Assembly (NCBI RefSeq): GCF_900113945.1
Contig: NZ_FORG01000008.1
Location: forward strand, 9,739-73,738
DNA: 64,000 nt
Source: Xenorhabdus mauleonii
GTDB lineage: Bacteria; Pseudomonadota; Gammaproteobacteria; Enterobacterales; Enterobacteriaceae
Reading direction: 5' to 3'
Below are positions 39,817 through 50,859 of the stretch, piece by piece; position 1 is the first letter of the stretch; every line of letters starts with the position of its first letter. A program made the translations under genes and the position numbers. The notes beneath the pieces were generated by a model. That model worked only from the letters and a program-made list of their open reading frames with translations. It searched no databases and was not told the DNA's origin.

Positions 39817-40348
39817 ATTTGATAAAAGAAAGTAATGCGCATGCATGGATATTTGCCGCTTCCGAGGTTAGGTGTACTAATCCTCGCTTTAGCAAGCGTA
39901 AATCAAACTTACTGCCGTCCCAGATGAGCGGATCAACGAAATTCTCAGACAATAAGTCCGGTGAATAATATGTCGTGCCTTTTAATGGCGGCTTGCGTTC
40001 AGGCACCGGGACGTCCCAGTCACCAATGCGCGTAATTTGCGGATTGGGTTTAAGCCGATACTCGCAACTTGGATCGAACGTCAGGGGCTTGGTGCAATCC
40101 TGCCAGCTAACGCAAGCACTTGTACGTTCTTGGAACCAGCGCCAGGGTTCGTCGCTTTCAACCGCGAAATTTGCATATTTAACGATTAATTCAGAGTGTG
40201 AATGTGGGTAAGCAGCAGTGACAGAGTCAGGATGCACAAAAGTGCCGTTGATCATGTAACTGCCATCATCATTTACCGTGATCTTATAAATCTTGTTTTT
40301 GACTAAATTGTGTTGGGGATCGTTTTCCCCAATATACTTGACGTGCAT
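39815..40348 (-). CDS. Phage-like hypothetical protein
   Basis: A 177-aa predicted cytoplasmic protein. I chose the ATG at 40348 because a GAGGTG lies just before it; an upstream in-frame start at 40387 would add 13 residues. The N-terminal ~50 residues look like a small beta-rich module (MHVKYIGENDP onward). The centre has a Trp/Cys-containing segment ending in EYRLKP. Short EYR-x-KP segments of this kind occur in many prophage proteins of unknown function, so a phage origin is likely but not proven. No other phage genes adjoin it, so it may be a remnant or cargo. I cannot assign a function. It is transcribed in the same direction as xabA but ends 340 bases upstream of it. Confidence 0.55.
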   Translation of the reverse strand: MHVKYIGENDPQHNLVKNKIYKITVNDDGSYMINGTFVHPDSVTAAYPHSHSELIVKYANFAVESDEPWRWFQERTSACVSWQDCTKPLTFDPSCEYRLKPNPQITRIGDWDVPVPERKPPLKGTTYYSPDLLSENFVDPLIWDGSKFDLRLLKRGLVHLTSEAANIHACALLSFIK

Positions 40349-40885
40349 GTATACACCTCGATCGTTGAAATATTTCGTTCGACACAAACTACATCGAGAA
40401 TGTACCGAAATTAGTTAACTTGTACGGGCCTGTCAGTCTTTATACACTTCGTCTTTCAAACTGCCTCTTTGTTGGCTGCGTCGCTCACCTTGATCACCGT
40501 ACGGCTAGCTATGTGACCGGGGATGCTCTCTCTTGCCGCCGCGATGCAATTTGAAATCCATTGCGTATATCAAAAATATTCATAACTTTCATAGATGTAA
40601 GAATCTTACCTAACGTTTTGGCAAAATTTGATAAACCAACGTTGTATTTTGTATATGAAATTGATTTTTTGAGGGTTCACATAGTGGTGGTTGTTTCGTT
40701 GAATTGCAATGGACCTTAACATTTCCTTGTTTTGGCATCGATGAAGTGTCTGGGCTGCGCATTCGAAGCACTGGCATTCAATCATTTGATTTTATGCCGC
40801 GCAGACACTCCATATGTCATCTCATTTATTCACGCTGCCTTTCAATAGGCATCCGTGTTGCTGTGCTTACGTTACTACCTCGGTG
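40349..40885. other. Intergenic region between frmB and the phage-like gene
   Basis: About 540 bases holding the upstream region of the phage-like gene, the dispersed repeat, and a further ~300 bases after the frmB stop. In that last part AGTGTCTGGGCTGCGC (from about 40745) and GCCGCGCAGACACT (from about 40796) form an imperfect inverted repeat. No coding sequence is convincing here. Confidence 0.5.
40441..40570. repeat. Dispersed MITE-like element with imperfect inverted ends
   Basis: The ends carry TATAC...TTTCAAA and TTTGAAA...GTATA in inverted orientation. The middle is semi-palindromic (GATCACCGTACGG / GCTAGCTATGTGACC). I recognise this type of ~130-base sequence, with the CGCGGCGGCAAGAGA block on the minus strand, as widely scattered in Xenorhabdus, Photorhabdus and Proteus genomes. 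It encodes nothing visible. Only one copy is in this window. Confidence 0.6.
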
Positions 40886-41716
40886 CTATTGTGCCATTGC
40901 GTTGGCATGATAAGTGATATGTTCTCCAATGAAGCTGGCAATAAAGTAATAGCTGTGGTCATACTCCGGATGAAAATTAATGGTGACCGGGTAGCCGATT
41001 TCATCACAAACCGCTTGCAAGAGTTCAGGGCGTAATTGATTTTTCAGAAAATCATCATTTAGCCCTTGTTCAATCAGGATTGGGAGCCCCTCTTGCACAT
41101 GCTGGATCAATTCTACAGTGTCATATTGCTTCCAGGCAGCGAGATCTTCGCCAAGATACGTGGAAAATGCATTTTTGCCCCATGGCACCTGACTGGGGGC
41201 GACAATGGGGGAGAAAGCGGATACGCTGCGATAACGCCCCGGATTTTTCAATGCAATGACCATTGCGCCGTGGCCACCCATAGAATGTCCGCTAATTGCC
41301 CGAACATCAGTCACATCAAAATTTGCCTCAATCAGCTCGGGTAATTCAGAGACAACATAGTCGTACATGCGATAATGCGCAGCCCAAGGCTGTTGTGTGG
41401 CATTAAGATAGAAACCTGCGCCTTGCCCAAGAGAGTAAACCGGATCATCAGCAACGCCATCACCCCGCGGGCTGGTATCGGGTGCCACAATGACGATGCC
41501 ATGTTCAGCCGCATAACGCTGGGCGCCGGCTTTCGTCATGAAATTCTGTTCAGTGCAAGTCAATCCTGAAAGCCAATACAGAACAGGTAATTTTTTCTTT
41601 GTTATTTGCGGTGGCAAGAAAATGGCAAAACGCATCTGGCAACCCAAAACCGCTGATTCATGCTGATAAACATCCTGCCACCCGCCATAACAGGCGTGAT
41701 GCTCGATTCTTTCCAT
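40886..41716 (-). CDS. frmB: S-formylglutathione hydrolase
   Basis: A 276-aa cytosolic esterase D-type alpha/beta hydrolase. It cleaves S-formylglutathione to formate and glutathione, the last step of glutathione-dependent formaldehyde removal. The nucleophile elbow GHSMGGHGA and the C-terminal His region (YDHSYYF) are clear, and the N-terminus [13 protein letters not shown] aligns with E. coli FrmB (277 aa). I chose the ATG at 41716 on that alignment; an in-frame TTG at 41737 would add seven residues, and AAGGTG directly abuts the ATG, so the exact start is not certain. It lies 146 bases downstream of frmA on the same strand, so the two are probably co-transcribed. No FrmR repressor gene is present here. 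Confidence 0.92.
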   Translation of the reverse strand: MERIEHHACYGGWQDVYQHESAVLGCQMRFAIFLPPQITKKKLPVLYWLSGLTCTEQNFMTKAGAQRYAAEHGIVIVAPDTSPRGDGVADDPVYSLGQGAGFYLNATQQPWAAHYRMYDYVVSELPELIEANFDVTDVRAISGHSMGGHGAMVIALKNPGRYRSVSAFSPIVAPSQVPWGKNAFSTYLGEDLAAWKQYDTVELIQHVQEGLPILIEQGLNDDFLKNQLRPELLQAVCDEIGYPVTINFHPEYDHSYYFIASFIGEHITYHANAMAQ

Positions 41717-41862
41717 CACCTTTTTCTTCTCTCTCAAATTATTTTCAATGTACCGACAGGTTTATTCTGTACCGCATTGACTGACAATGCGGCTTTGGGT
41801 TTCTCTACTGCTTTTTATTTCTGCTGCTATTTTTGCTGACAAGAAATAACAAAACCGCGTGA

Positions 41863-43390
<1,528 letters not shown>

Positions 43391-44584
43391 ATGCGAACAA
43401 CGTCAGCACTTTTTCTCTTATTCGGCACAATGTTTATTGCGGGAGGATATGGCGCGACCTTTTTGATCTCAGAATATTTCCGCTCAAATGGCGGAAGTGA
43501 TATTGATACCGGGGCAACCCTTAGCGTGGCTTTGGTCGGTACATTGATTGGCGTACCCTTGGTTGGATGGTTTTCTGGCAAGCTGGAGGCTTCGCGCTTT
43601 GCCGCCCTTGCTGCACTGTCACTGTCTTGTGGCTATTTTCTCTTTAGCAGTTCCGGTGGCGGGCTGGATTATACGCCACGCATTGCCGCTTTCTTGATCG
43701 GGCTGGGTTGGGGAATGTTCTACATCAGCGGGCCGATGGCGCTGTCTGAACGTGTTTCTGATGCAGACAGAGGACATTGGTTTACGCGTTTCAGTGCGTT
43801 TCAAATGGCCGGTATTTGCGGCAGTCCAATTATCCTGACTATAGCGGTTCAGCAGGGACAGGTGCCTATCTTAATCACCTTTCTCCTCGTGGGTATTGTA
43901 GGCATTTTCGCAGCTCTATTTTTCGCCGTCTTTGGGAGCAGGGAACCCCGTGCGCAACGGGAATTATCATTGCGGCCTTGGGTGAAAAACATAACAAAGA
44001 TTGCGAAAAGCAGCGCGCTCCGGCCTATCATTATGGTCGGGCTTGGCGGTTGTGTGTTCTCCGGCATGATGGCATTTCAGGGTTCACTGGTCGAAGGAAC
44101 ACAAGCCAACGCCAGTACCTTTTTCGCTGTCCATGCACTGACTGTCGTTGTATCGCGGCTTTTGCTGGCACGCTATTTATCCGTCATTCCCCGTATACCA
44201 CTTGTCACCGCGTTAATGTCATGTTTGATACTGGGCATTTTATTCTTGCTTGGTATACCTGTTCACTCAGCATTTCAGATTGCCGCCGCCATTTTCACCG
44301 GCTTAGGCTATGGATTGGTGTATCCGGTCATTCAAACATGGGCAATCAATGACTCCGCCCTTGAAAACCGCCATGCCGCTCTGACGTGGTTCGTGGTTGC
44401 TTATTTTGTCGGAATATTTGGCTTTCCGATGATAGGTGGCTGGATCTTGGTTGAAGCCGGAAAAACCTTATTCATTATTGTATTGGCAGCAATAGCGGTT
44501 CTTGAGCTTGCGATGGCGTTAGTTGGAAGCGCAAAACAGGCTAAACCCACTGGAGTAGGGGCAGGGGAAGTAAAAAATCTATAA
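43391..44584 (+). CDS. MFS transporter
   Basis: A 397-aa inner-membrane protein with about 12 hydrophobic segments in two halves, the first starting at residue 5 and the last ending near residue 378. The loop between segments 2 and 3 (GWFSGKLEASR) fits the conserved cytoplasmic loop of the major facilitator superfamily, and a charged central loop (~185-205) separates the halves. The substrate cannot be told from the sequence. It diverges from frmA and has no partner downstream; a drug or metabolite exporter is the most neutral reading. The start at 43391 is followed directly by the first membrane segment, as expected. Confidence 0.85.
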   Translation: MRTTSALFLLFGTMFIAGGYGATFLISEYFRSNGGSDIDTGATLSVALVGTLIGVPLVGWFSGKLEASRFAALAALSLSCGYFLFSSSGGGLDYTPRIAAFLIGLGWGMFYISGPMALSERVSDADRGHWFTRFSAFQMAGICGSPIILTIAVQQGQVPILITFLLVGIVGIFAALFFAVFGSREPRAQRELSLRPWVKNITKIAKSSALRPIIMVGLGGCVFSGMMAFQGSLVEGTQANASTFFAVHALTVVVSRLLLARYLSVIPRIPLVTALMSCLILGILFLLGIPVHSAFQIAAAIFTGLGYGLVYPVIQTWAINDSALENRHAALTWFVVAYFVGIFGFPMIGGWILVEAGKTLFIIVLAAIAVLELAMALVGSAKQAKPTGVGAGEVKNL

Positions 44585-44718
44585 AGGTAAAATAAAAATT
44601 TTAGTATTAGGTAACGCATTGTAATTATTAGATAATGTTTGAAATGCGCCATTTTATTAACGGGTCAAAAATGAATCGATATTTTTCATGAAGTTTTTCA
44701 GTATATTTAATTATTTCG

Positions 44719-45156
44719 TTGTTTCTGTTTGGGCAGGCAACTGCCTATGCTGAATCAGAACAGCAATCACCGGAGGAGGTCGCTAAAGAGTTTTATATAT
44801 GGCATATGCAAAAATCAGATACACCTCGGAAACTTTCTCAAAATAAACTTAAAGAATACGTTTCAGAATCATTACTGAAAAAAATTGATGATGCTACAAG
44901 CTGTAATGAACCAGGAGATTATGATGATTGTGGTTCAACAGAAGTTGAATATGGCGTGAACTATTATGTCAAGGCTCAAGACATCTATGATTATTGGTTA
45001 AATGTAGATGTTATTCCTCTTAGTAAAACGGAGACTGTGGCTAAAACGAAAGTTATTTTAGGAAAAGTGAGTGGGCACCCTAATTATCTTTTAGTCACTT
45101 TGGAAAAAGAAAACAAAAGTTGGAAAATAGTTTCAGTCAGAAGTTTTCATAGATAG
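44719..45156 (+). CDS. Small secreted DUF3828-like protein with a disrupted signal peptide
   Basis: The frame encodes 145 aa from a TTG at 44719. The body (residues ~14-145) resembles small periplasmic DUF3828-type proteins, with KEFYIWHMQ near the start and VTLEKENKSWKIVSV near the end. The TTG start leaves only a short hydrophobic stub before the AYA cleavage-like site. In the same frame an ATG at 44671 would give a normal signal peptide, but a TGA at 44689-44691 interrupts it. The gene may be a recent pseudogene, or start weakly at TTG, or carry a sequence error. It ends convergently with the endolysin gene. The function is unknown. Confidence 0.55.
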   Translation: MFLFGQATAYAESEQQSPEEVAKEFYIWHMQKSDTPRKLSQNKLKEYVSESLLKKIDDATSCNEPGDYDDCGSTEVEYGVNYYVKAQDIYDYWLNVDVIPLSKTETVAKTKVILGKVSGHPNYLLVTLEKENKSWKIVSVRSFHR

Positions 45157-45185
45157 CACAATAATCGGCATATATCAGGGTTAGG

Positions 45186-45218
45186 AAAAAATATCAGAAT
45201 CCATATGGATTCTGATAT
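45186..45218 (-). terminator. Intrinsic terminator of the holin-endolysin operon
   Basis: A 28-base perfect palindrome at 45191-45218 (arms ATATCAGAATCCAT and its complement). On the minus strand a T run from 45190 to 45186 follows it. It lies about 27 bases after the endolysin stop. Confidence 0.7.
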
Positions 45219-45244
45219 ATGATCAGCGAGTTTTACAATAAACC

Positions 45245-45640
45245 TTACAGCAATTCAAATGCCCGCTCGATAATTTCATCAGAATAAGGCTGTTGGCCGT
45301 TTTCCATCTGGATAATCGCTTTAACCAATCGCGCCATTGTCACTTTATTATCCACATCAATAACTGCGTTATTGGGGATATCGACCGCTTTGCAAACATA
45401 TGCAATGTAATTTTCAGTGTTATTTTCATTGGGAGGCGCCCAACGAGAAATAAACTGGCGAATCGTATTATAGCCGTATTTGCGCTCGTAATTGCGCAAG
45501 ATTTTCAGCATGGCTCGTATTCCATACTCAGGCGCTACAAATTGGCAAAATGATTTATCTGTTTGTTCATCACGCAAACCTTGCCATTTATCGTGATGGC
45601 GAATATTACCTGGGTTATGGTTACGGATCCCTCTTGTCAT
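45245..45640 (-). CDS. Phage-type endolysin / structural protein P5-like peptidoglycan hydrolase
   Basis: A 131-aa protein starting MTRGIRNHNPGNIRH. The segments RGIRNxNPGNIR, the YGIRAMLKIL block and the RWAPPNENNTENYI block are the conserved pattern of small phage lytic proteins annotated as structural protein P5 or endolysin. The likely role is cutting peptidoglycan once a holin opens the inner membrane. It has no signal peptide, as expected for a holin-dependent enzyme. Its ATG overlaps the holin stop (TAATG), so the two are coupled. No other phage structural genes are nearby, so this may be a domesticated lysis pair. Confidence 0.75.
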   Translation of the reverse strand: MTRGIRNHNPGNIRHHDKWQGLRDEQTDKSFCQFVAPEYGIRAMLKILRNYERKYGYNTIRQFISRWAPPNENNTENYIAYVCKAVDIPNNAVIDVDNKVTMARLVKAIIQMENGQQPYSDEIIERAFELL

Positions 45641-45954
45641 TATTTATCTCCTAAACGTTTATTAATTGCTCGGGCAGCAAATTCCCGAATTTTTTCGACG
45701 CCAATAAAACCAACAGCCCCACCGAGAGCGGGTGAAACACTGCTTGGAATACCAAACAGCTCCAATCCACTGGAAAATCCCCACGAGAGCGCTCCGCACA
45801 GCAGCGGTTCAACCCAGCGATTTTTTCGCTCTACCCCGTCATAAATCAGACGGCCATAACAAATCATGATGGCCAAAATTGAACCGGATATTTGCGGCCA
45901 TGAGTTTTTCATTCCATTAAGTAAATCAGCCCATAAATCAGGATGTTCTTTCAT
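45640..45954 (-). CDS. Lambda-family phage holin
   Basis: A 104-aa small membrane protein; I prefer the ATG at 45954 (MKEHPDLWADLL), which has GGA eight bases upstream, over the one four codons earlier. The N-terminal PDLWADLLNGMKNSWPQ segment, hydrophobic stretches at about 18-33 and 50-90, and a basic C-terminus (RAINKRLGDK) match lambda-type holins. It would form inner-membrane lesions releasing the adjacent endolysin. No spanin gene is visible. Such orphan holin/endolysin pairs near insecticidal loci have been implicated in toxin release in related bacteria; no toxin gene lies in this window, so that link is speculative. Confidence 0.78.
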   Translation of the reverse strand: MKEHPDLWADLLNGMKNSWPQISGSILAIMICYGRLIYDGVERKNRWVEPLLCGALSWGFSSGLELFGIPSSVSPALGGAVGFIGVEKIREFAARAINKRLGDK

Positions 45955-46438
45955 GATTAATTCCATATTTGAGTGATGGGCATCATGGCGACAGGAGTTA
46001 GTAGGAAGTTAAATCTGGTGATATAAGGCAAATTGCCTGTAAATCGGTGAAATTGTGATTAGCTTCCTGCGCTCATTCAATGATGTCCCGTACTCTTTTA
46101 TGGTAACGCCAATAAAGAAAATCCACATTCGGATGCTATTGTGCTCTGCCCCTTACTTATCAGTTTGTTACTTATTTATTCGCTGTCTCTCTATTGAAAG
46201 GCAAACCCATCTAAATTGCACAATTCAAAATAGACACTATATTAATCAATGTGATTTTGTATAAAAAAATTATGTGACAACAAATAGTTATTTATTGTAA
46301 TTGTATCGTTGATATTTATGACCATCACTCCTGTGACAATCGCCAGACAGCATTGAAATCCTCTTGTCGGCTCAAGCGGAACTTGTCAGTTCAAGTCAAG
46401 TTATCAGTTCAAGTCAAGATAGTGTAAGGAAAAATGTC
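45955..46438. promoter_or_regulatory. Divergent intergenic region between the holin gene and adiA
   Basis: About 480 AT-rich bases containing promoters for the lysis pair (minus) and the adi operon (plus). Just before the adiA ribosome binding site an 18-base unit starting TCAGTTCAAGTCAAG is repeated in tandem at 46386-46403 and 46404-46421 (15 of 18 bases the same). A 69-codon frame at 46055 has no coding character. Confidence 0.5.
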
Positions 46439-48712
46439 ATGAAAGTTTTGATCGCAAAAAATGAAATGGGTACACGATATCATAGCCACTATATCGAAAA
46501 TGCAGTGCAAAGGTTGGCAGGAAAATTAGCCGAAAAAGATGTTGACGTTGTTGTTGCCGACTCTTTTGATGATAGCTATACGATTATTTCATCCAATGAG
46601 CCTGTCGATTGTTTAATGGTAAGCTGTGCACTTATGGATGATGATTTATATCAAGATATACAAAGACTGCTGAATAAACTATTTGAACGGCAGGAAAATG
46701 TTCCTGTTTTTTTATTAAGCGATAGGGAAAAAAGTATATTTCTGCTGAACCATGAATTGCTGGAACAACTAACAGAATTTGCCTGGATATTGGAAGACTC
46801 TGTCGATTTTATTGCCGGTCGTGCAATTGCAGCAATGCATCGCTATCGCCAACAATTACTGCCTCCTTTAATGTCTGCCTTGATGAAATACAGCCGAACC
46901 TATGAATATTCTTGGGCTGCACCCGGGCATCAGGGTGGGGTGGGATTTAATAAAACGCCAGCCGGCCGCCTGTATCATGATTATTATGGGGAAAATCTTT
47001 TCCGCACCGATATGGGAATTGAGCGTGCCTCATTGGGTTCGTTGCTGGATCACACCGGGGCATTTGGTGAAAGTGAAAAAAATGCGGCCAGAGTATTTGG
47101 TGCAGATCACTCTTATTCGGTTGTCGTTGGCACCTCTGGCTCTAACCGTACGATTATGCAGGCCTGTATGACCGAAGATGACGTGGTGATCATCGACCGG
47201 AATTGCCATAAATCCATTGAGCAAGGCTTGATCCTGACAGGTGCGAAACCTGTTTATATGCTGCCAAGCCGTAACCGCTATGGCATCATCGGGCCTATCT
47301 ATCCGCAAGAAATGCAGGCGAAAACTTTACAGAAAAAGCTGAAGCAAAATCCACTCACCAAAGATGTTGCCAACCAAAAGCCAGTTTATAGCGTAGTGAC
47401 AAACTGTACTTATGACGGAGTTTGTTATAACGCGAAACATGTGCAGGAATTGCTGGATAAAAGTGTTGATAGGATACATTTTGATGAAGCATGGTATGGA
47501 TATGCCCGCTTTAACCCAATTTATCATGATCATTACGCAATGCGTGGCGATCCCAAAAAGCATGCAGGGCCAACTGTTTTTGCCACGCATTCATCGCACA
47601 AGCTATTGAATGCGCTCTCGCAAGCCTCTTTTATTCATGTCCGTGATGGCCGCAATCCTGTCGATTTTTCTAGATTCAACCAAGCCTACATGATGCATGC
47701 GACCACATCTCCTTTGTATGCGATTTGCGCTTCCAACGACATCGCAGTTTCAATGATGGATGGCAATAGTGGTTACTCTTTGACACAAGAAGTGATTGAA
47801 GAAGCCGTTGATTTTCGTCAGGCACTGGCTCGCCTGAATCGGGATTTCGGCAAAAAAGGCGATTGGTTCTTTAAGCCGTGGAATCAGGAACAAGTGACAG
47901 ATCCTGCCACGGGCAAGAAAATTGCGTTTGAAGATGCCCCCAAAGATTTGCTGACGAAAGAGCAAAGTTCCTGGGTAATGCGCCCGGGCGATAGTTGGCA
48001 TGGTTTTGAAGATTTGCCGGATGACTGGAGTATGCTCGACCCGATTAAAGTCAGCATATTGGCACCGGGCATGGGCAAGAATGGCAAATTGCTGAAACAA
48101 GGGGTGCCGGCAGCATTGGTAACGGCATGGTTGAGCCAGCATGGCATTGTGCCTACCCGTACCACCGATTTTCAGATTATGTTCCTGTTCTCTATGGGAA
48201 TAACGAAAGGGAAATGGGGAACATTGCTCAACACGTTGCTGTCTTTCAAACACCATTATGATGCCAATACACCGCTAAACAAGGTGTTGCCAGATTTGGT
48301 CAAACAGTATCCGGATGTTTATGATCATTTGGGATTGAAAGATCTGGGCGACAAAATGTTTGATTATCTGCGGCAGAACAATCCGGGGGAAAAACTGAAC
48401 CAGGCCTATGCGGGTTTGCCTGAAATGGCCATGACACCGCGTGCGGCGTATCAAGCGATTGTATCCAACAATGTGGAGATGGTAGCGCTGGATGATTTGC
48501 CCCACCGTATTGCCGCGAACTCCATCATTCCCTACCCACCGGGCATTCCAATGCTTCTCTCCGGGGAGAACTTTGGCGACAAAACCAGTCCACAAATTGG
48601 CTACCTGCACGCATTGCAAAAATGGGATCACCAATTCCCGGGCTTTGAGCATGAAACGGAAGGGACGGAGATTATCAACGGTGTTTATCACGTAATGTGT
48701 ATAAAAAAGTGA
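46439..48712 (+). CDS. adiA: Biodegradative (acid-inducible) arginine decarboxylase
   Basis: A 757-aa cytosolic PLP enzyme turning arginine into agmatine and CO2 while consuming a proton, the core of arginine-dependent acid resistance. It aligns along its whole length with E. coli AdiA (~755 aa): N-terminal wing domain (1-130), PLP core with [15 protein letters not shown], the PLP-binding lysine in [12 protein letters not shown] (~residue 386), and the C-terminal [14 protein letters not shown] chose the ATG at 46439 because the family starts with MKVLI and AAGGA lies eight bases upstream; the open frame extends 25 codons further with no support. adiC follows 16 bases later. The E. coli regulator gene adiY is absent from between them. 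Confidence 0.96.
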   Translation: MKVLIAKNEMGTRYHSHYIENAVQRLAGKLAEKDVDVVVADSFDDSYTIISSNEPVDCLMVSCALMDDDLYQDIQRLLNKLFERQENVPVFLLSDREKSIFLLNHELLEQLTEFAWILEDSVDFIAGRAIAAMHRYRQQLLPPLMSALMKYSRTYEYSWAAPGHQGGVGFNKTPAGRLYHDYYGENLFRTDMGIERASLGSLLDHTGAFGESEKNAARVFGADHSYSVVVGTSGSNRTIMQACMTEDDVVIIDRNCHKSIEQGLILTGAKPVYMLPSRNRYGIIGPIYPQEMQAKTLQKKLKQNPLTKDVANQKPVYSVVTNCTYDGVCYNAKHVQELLDKSVDRIHFDEAWYGYARFNPIYHDHYAMRGDPKKHAGPTVFATHSSHKLLNALSQASFIHVRDGRNPVDFSRFNQAYMMHATTSPLYAICASNDIAVSMMDGNSGYSLTQEVIEEAVDFRQALARLNRDFGKKGDWFFKPWNQEQVTDPATGKKIAFEDAPKDLLTKEQSSWVMRPGDSWHGFEDLPDDWSMLDPIKVSILAPGMGKNGKLLKQGVPAALVTAWLSQHGIVPTRTTDFQIMFLFSMGITKGKWGTLLNTLLSFKHHYDANTPLNKVLPDLVKQYPDVYDHLGLKDLGDKMFDYLRQNNPGEKLNQAYAGLPEMAMTPRAAYQAIVSNNVEMVALDDLPHRIAANSIIPYPPGIPMLLSGENFGDKTSPQIGYLHALQKWDHQFPGFEHETEGTEIINGVYHVMCIKK

Positions 48713-48728
48713 ATACGGGAAGATAATT

Positions 48729-50057
48729 ATGGCTACAGTTTCAGACGCGAAAAAAGTCGGACTGATCCCCGTCACATTGATGGTTGCGGGGAATATCATG
48801 GGGTCAGGGGTGTTCCTGTTGCCTGCCAGTCTGGCTTCAACGGGAGGCATCGCCATTCTTGGCTGGTTGGTGACGATTATCGGTGCTGTCGGGTTATCGA
48901 TAGTGTATGCCAAAATCTCCTCTCTGGATGACAGCCCCGGAGGTTCTTATGCTTATGCCCGAAGAGCCTTCGGGCCTTTTCTTGGCTACCAGACCAACGT
49001 TCTGTATTGGCTGGCGTGCTGGATAGGCAATATAGCAATGGTGGTCATTGGGGTGGGCTATTTGGGTTATTTTTTCCCAATCTTAAAAGAGCCGGTGATT
49101 CTGACCATTACGTGTATCGCAATATTGTGGATATTCGTTTTCTTGAACATCATTGGGCCACATGTGATTACCCGAGTGCAGGCCGTGGCAACAACTTTGG
49201 CATTGATTCCCATTGTGGCGACTGCGGTATTTGGTTGGTTTTGGTTCAAAGGCGAAGTCTACATGGATGCATGGAACGTCAGTGGGTTGAATACGTTCGG
49301 TGCCATTCAGAGCATTTTAAACGTGACCTTGTGGTCTTTCATTGGTGTTGAAAGTGCTTCCGTTGCTGCCGGTGTGGTCAAAAACCCCAAACGCAACGTA
49401 CCGATTGCAACGATCGGCGGTGTGCTTATCGCGGCGGTTTGTTACGTTCTGTCCAGCAGCGTGATTATGGGCATGATCCCCAATGAAGCATTGAAAATTT
49501 CATCTTCACCTTTTGGTGATGCCGCCAGATTGGCGTTGGGAGATACCGCCGGCGCTGTGGTTGCTTTCTGTGCTGCGGCAGGATGTCTGGGATCGCTGGG
49601 AGGATGGACATTGCTCGCCGGGCAGACGGCTAAAGCCGCCGCTGATGATGGGTTATTTCCGTCAATTTTTGCCAAGGTCAATAAAGAAGGCACTCCGGTT
49701 GCAGGCCTGTTGATCCTTGGTATCTTGATGACCATATTCCAGCTCAGCAGCATATCGCCGAACGCAGCCAAAGAGTTTGGTCTGGTTTCTTCCGTATCAG
49801 TCATTTTTACCCTGATACCTTATTTGTATACTTGTGCCGCGTTACTGCTGATTGGCCACGGGCACCTGGGCAATGAAAAGATGAAATATGTTGTTATCAC
49901 ATTTATTGCTTTCATTTACTGTATCTGGGCGGTGTTGGGAACCGGATCAAAAGAGGTGGTCTGGACTTTGATCGTAATGATGATCATTACGGCGATGTAC
50001 ACGTTTAATTACAATACAAAACACCCGGTTGCGTTCCCATTGGATAAAAAAGATTAA
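48729..50057 (+). CDS. adiC: Arginine:agmatine antiporter
   Basis: A 442-aa inner-membrane APC-superfamily exchanger importing arginine and exporting agmatine, the transport half of AdiA-based acid resistance. It aligns closely with E. coli AdiC (445 aa). The substrate-binding GNIMGSGVF in segment 1 is intact, as are [16 protein letters not shown] in segment 6 and the gating Trp in [20 protein letters not shown] in segment 8. Twelve membrane segments are expected. GGAAG lies seven bases before the ATG, and the 16-base gap after adiA indicates a two-gene operon ending at the strong terminator at 50077. Confidence 0.96.
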   Translation: MATVSDAKKVGLIPVTLMVAGNIMGSGVFLLPASLASTGGIAILGWLVTIIGAVGLSIVYAKISSLDDSPGGSYAYARRAFGPFLGYQTNVLYWLACWIGNIAMVVIGVGYLGYFFPILKEPVILTITCIAILWIFVFLNIIGPHVITRVQAVATTLALIPIVATAVFGWFWFKGEVYMDAWNVSGLNTFGAIQSILNVTLWSFIGVESASVAAGVVKNPKRNVPIATIGGVLIAAVCYVLSSSVIMGMIPNEALKISSSPFGDAARLALGDTAGAVVAFCAAAGCLGSLGGWTLLAGQTAKAAADDGLFPSIFAKVNKEGTPVAGLLILGILMTIFQLSSISPNAAKEFGLVSSVSVIFTLIPYLYTCAALLLIGHGHLGNEKMKYVVITFIAFIYCIWAVLGTGSKEVVWTLIVMMIITAMYTFNYNTKHPVAFPLDKKD

Positions 50058-50076
50058 TCCACTTTAGGATGTCACA

Positions 50077-50106
50077 AGGTGCTGAAATATCAGCGCCTTT
50101 TTTTTT
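50077..50106 (+). terminator. Intrinsic terminator of adiAC
   Basis: AGGTGCTGA pairs with TCAGCGCCT across a 4-base loop and is followed by an unbroken T run. It lies 19 bases after the adiC stop. Confidence 0.9.
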
Positions 50107-50216
50107 ATGCGTTATGAACAGTCCTGTTTTTAATTAACTGTAGCGGCCAAGAGGGGAGTTGGAGCAATATGTCTGCTTCTTAATCGAATTAATTCGGATA
50201 TGGGGAAAGTGAACCA

Positions 50217-50708
50217 ATGAAGCGCATTTTGATTACTGGAATGTCTGGGACAGGTAAGTCGTCAGTTATTGTTGAACTCATTCGGCGAGGTTATCAAGCG
50301 GTTGACTTGGATACGCCCGAATGGTCGCACTGGGTTTCCACCGTTTCAAATGACGGATTGACGCCCAGAGAGGGGCAAGATTGGGTTTGGAAAGAAGAGG
50401 CTGTTCGTCATTTACTTCGCCATAACAAGGCAGAAAATTTGTTTGTAAGTGGCTGCGCTGAAAACATGACCCAGTTTTACGATCTGATCGATATTGTGAT
50501 CTTGTTATCCGCACCACGAGATACGATTTTGGAGCGTCTCAGCTTGCGCTCTGGAAATGCCTACGGTCAATCCTTGGAAGACAGAAGGAAGGTTATTGAG
50601 TTGATTGATATGATTGAGCCAATGTTACGGCAGTCAGCAACATTTGAGTTCGACACACAGCAACCCATCGCCACAACTGTCGATGAGATAATAGCCAAGA
50701 CGGTGTAG
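50217..50708 (+). CDS. Small P-loop nucleoside-triphosphatase / kinase-like protein
   Basis: A 163-aa cytoplasmic protein with a Walker A motif at residues 8-15 (GMSGTGKS) and an overall size and layout like shikimate- or adenylate-type kinases. A DLDTPEW segment near residue 30 is a possible acceptor site, the hydrophobic strand DIVILLS ends near residue 100, and an arginine-containing lid-like stretch (LERLSLRSGNAYG) follows. The substrate is unknown. A GGGGA lies nine bases before the ATG. It stands alone between two terminated or spaced units. Confidence 0.75.
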   Translation: MKRILITGMSGTGKSSVIVELIRRGYQAVDLDTPEWSHWVSTVSNDGLTPREGQDWVWKEEAVRHLLRHNKAENLFVSGCAENMTQFYDLIDIVILLSAPRDTILERLSLRSGNAYGQSLEDRRKVIELIDMIEPMLRQSATFEFDTQQPIATTVDEIIAKTV

Positions 50709-50859
50709 CTGACTGCGATGGGTTATCTGCTAACTTGAAAGATTAAGAGTATAGAGACTAACATGTTTAGGTGTTAGATAACTCACAGTAAGTTGCCTGA
50801 ATTTCCATATACTAAAGAAATCAGGATAACTTGGTATTTCAGTGATAGGAGCGTGCAAT

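Noticed and set aside
46055-46264. A 69-codon frame upstream of adiA
   Set aside because: No ribosome binding site, odd composition, and position in an obvious promoter region.
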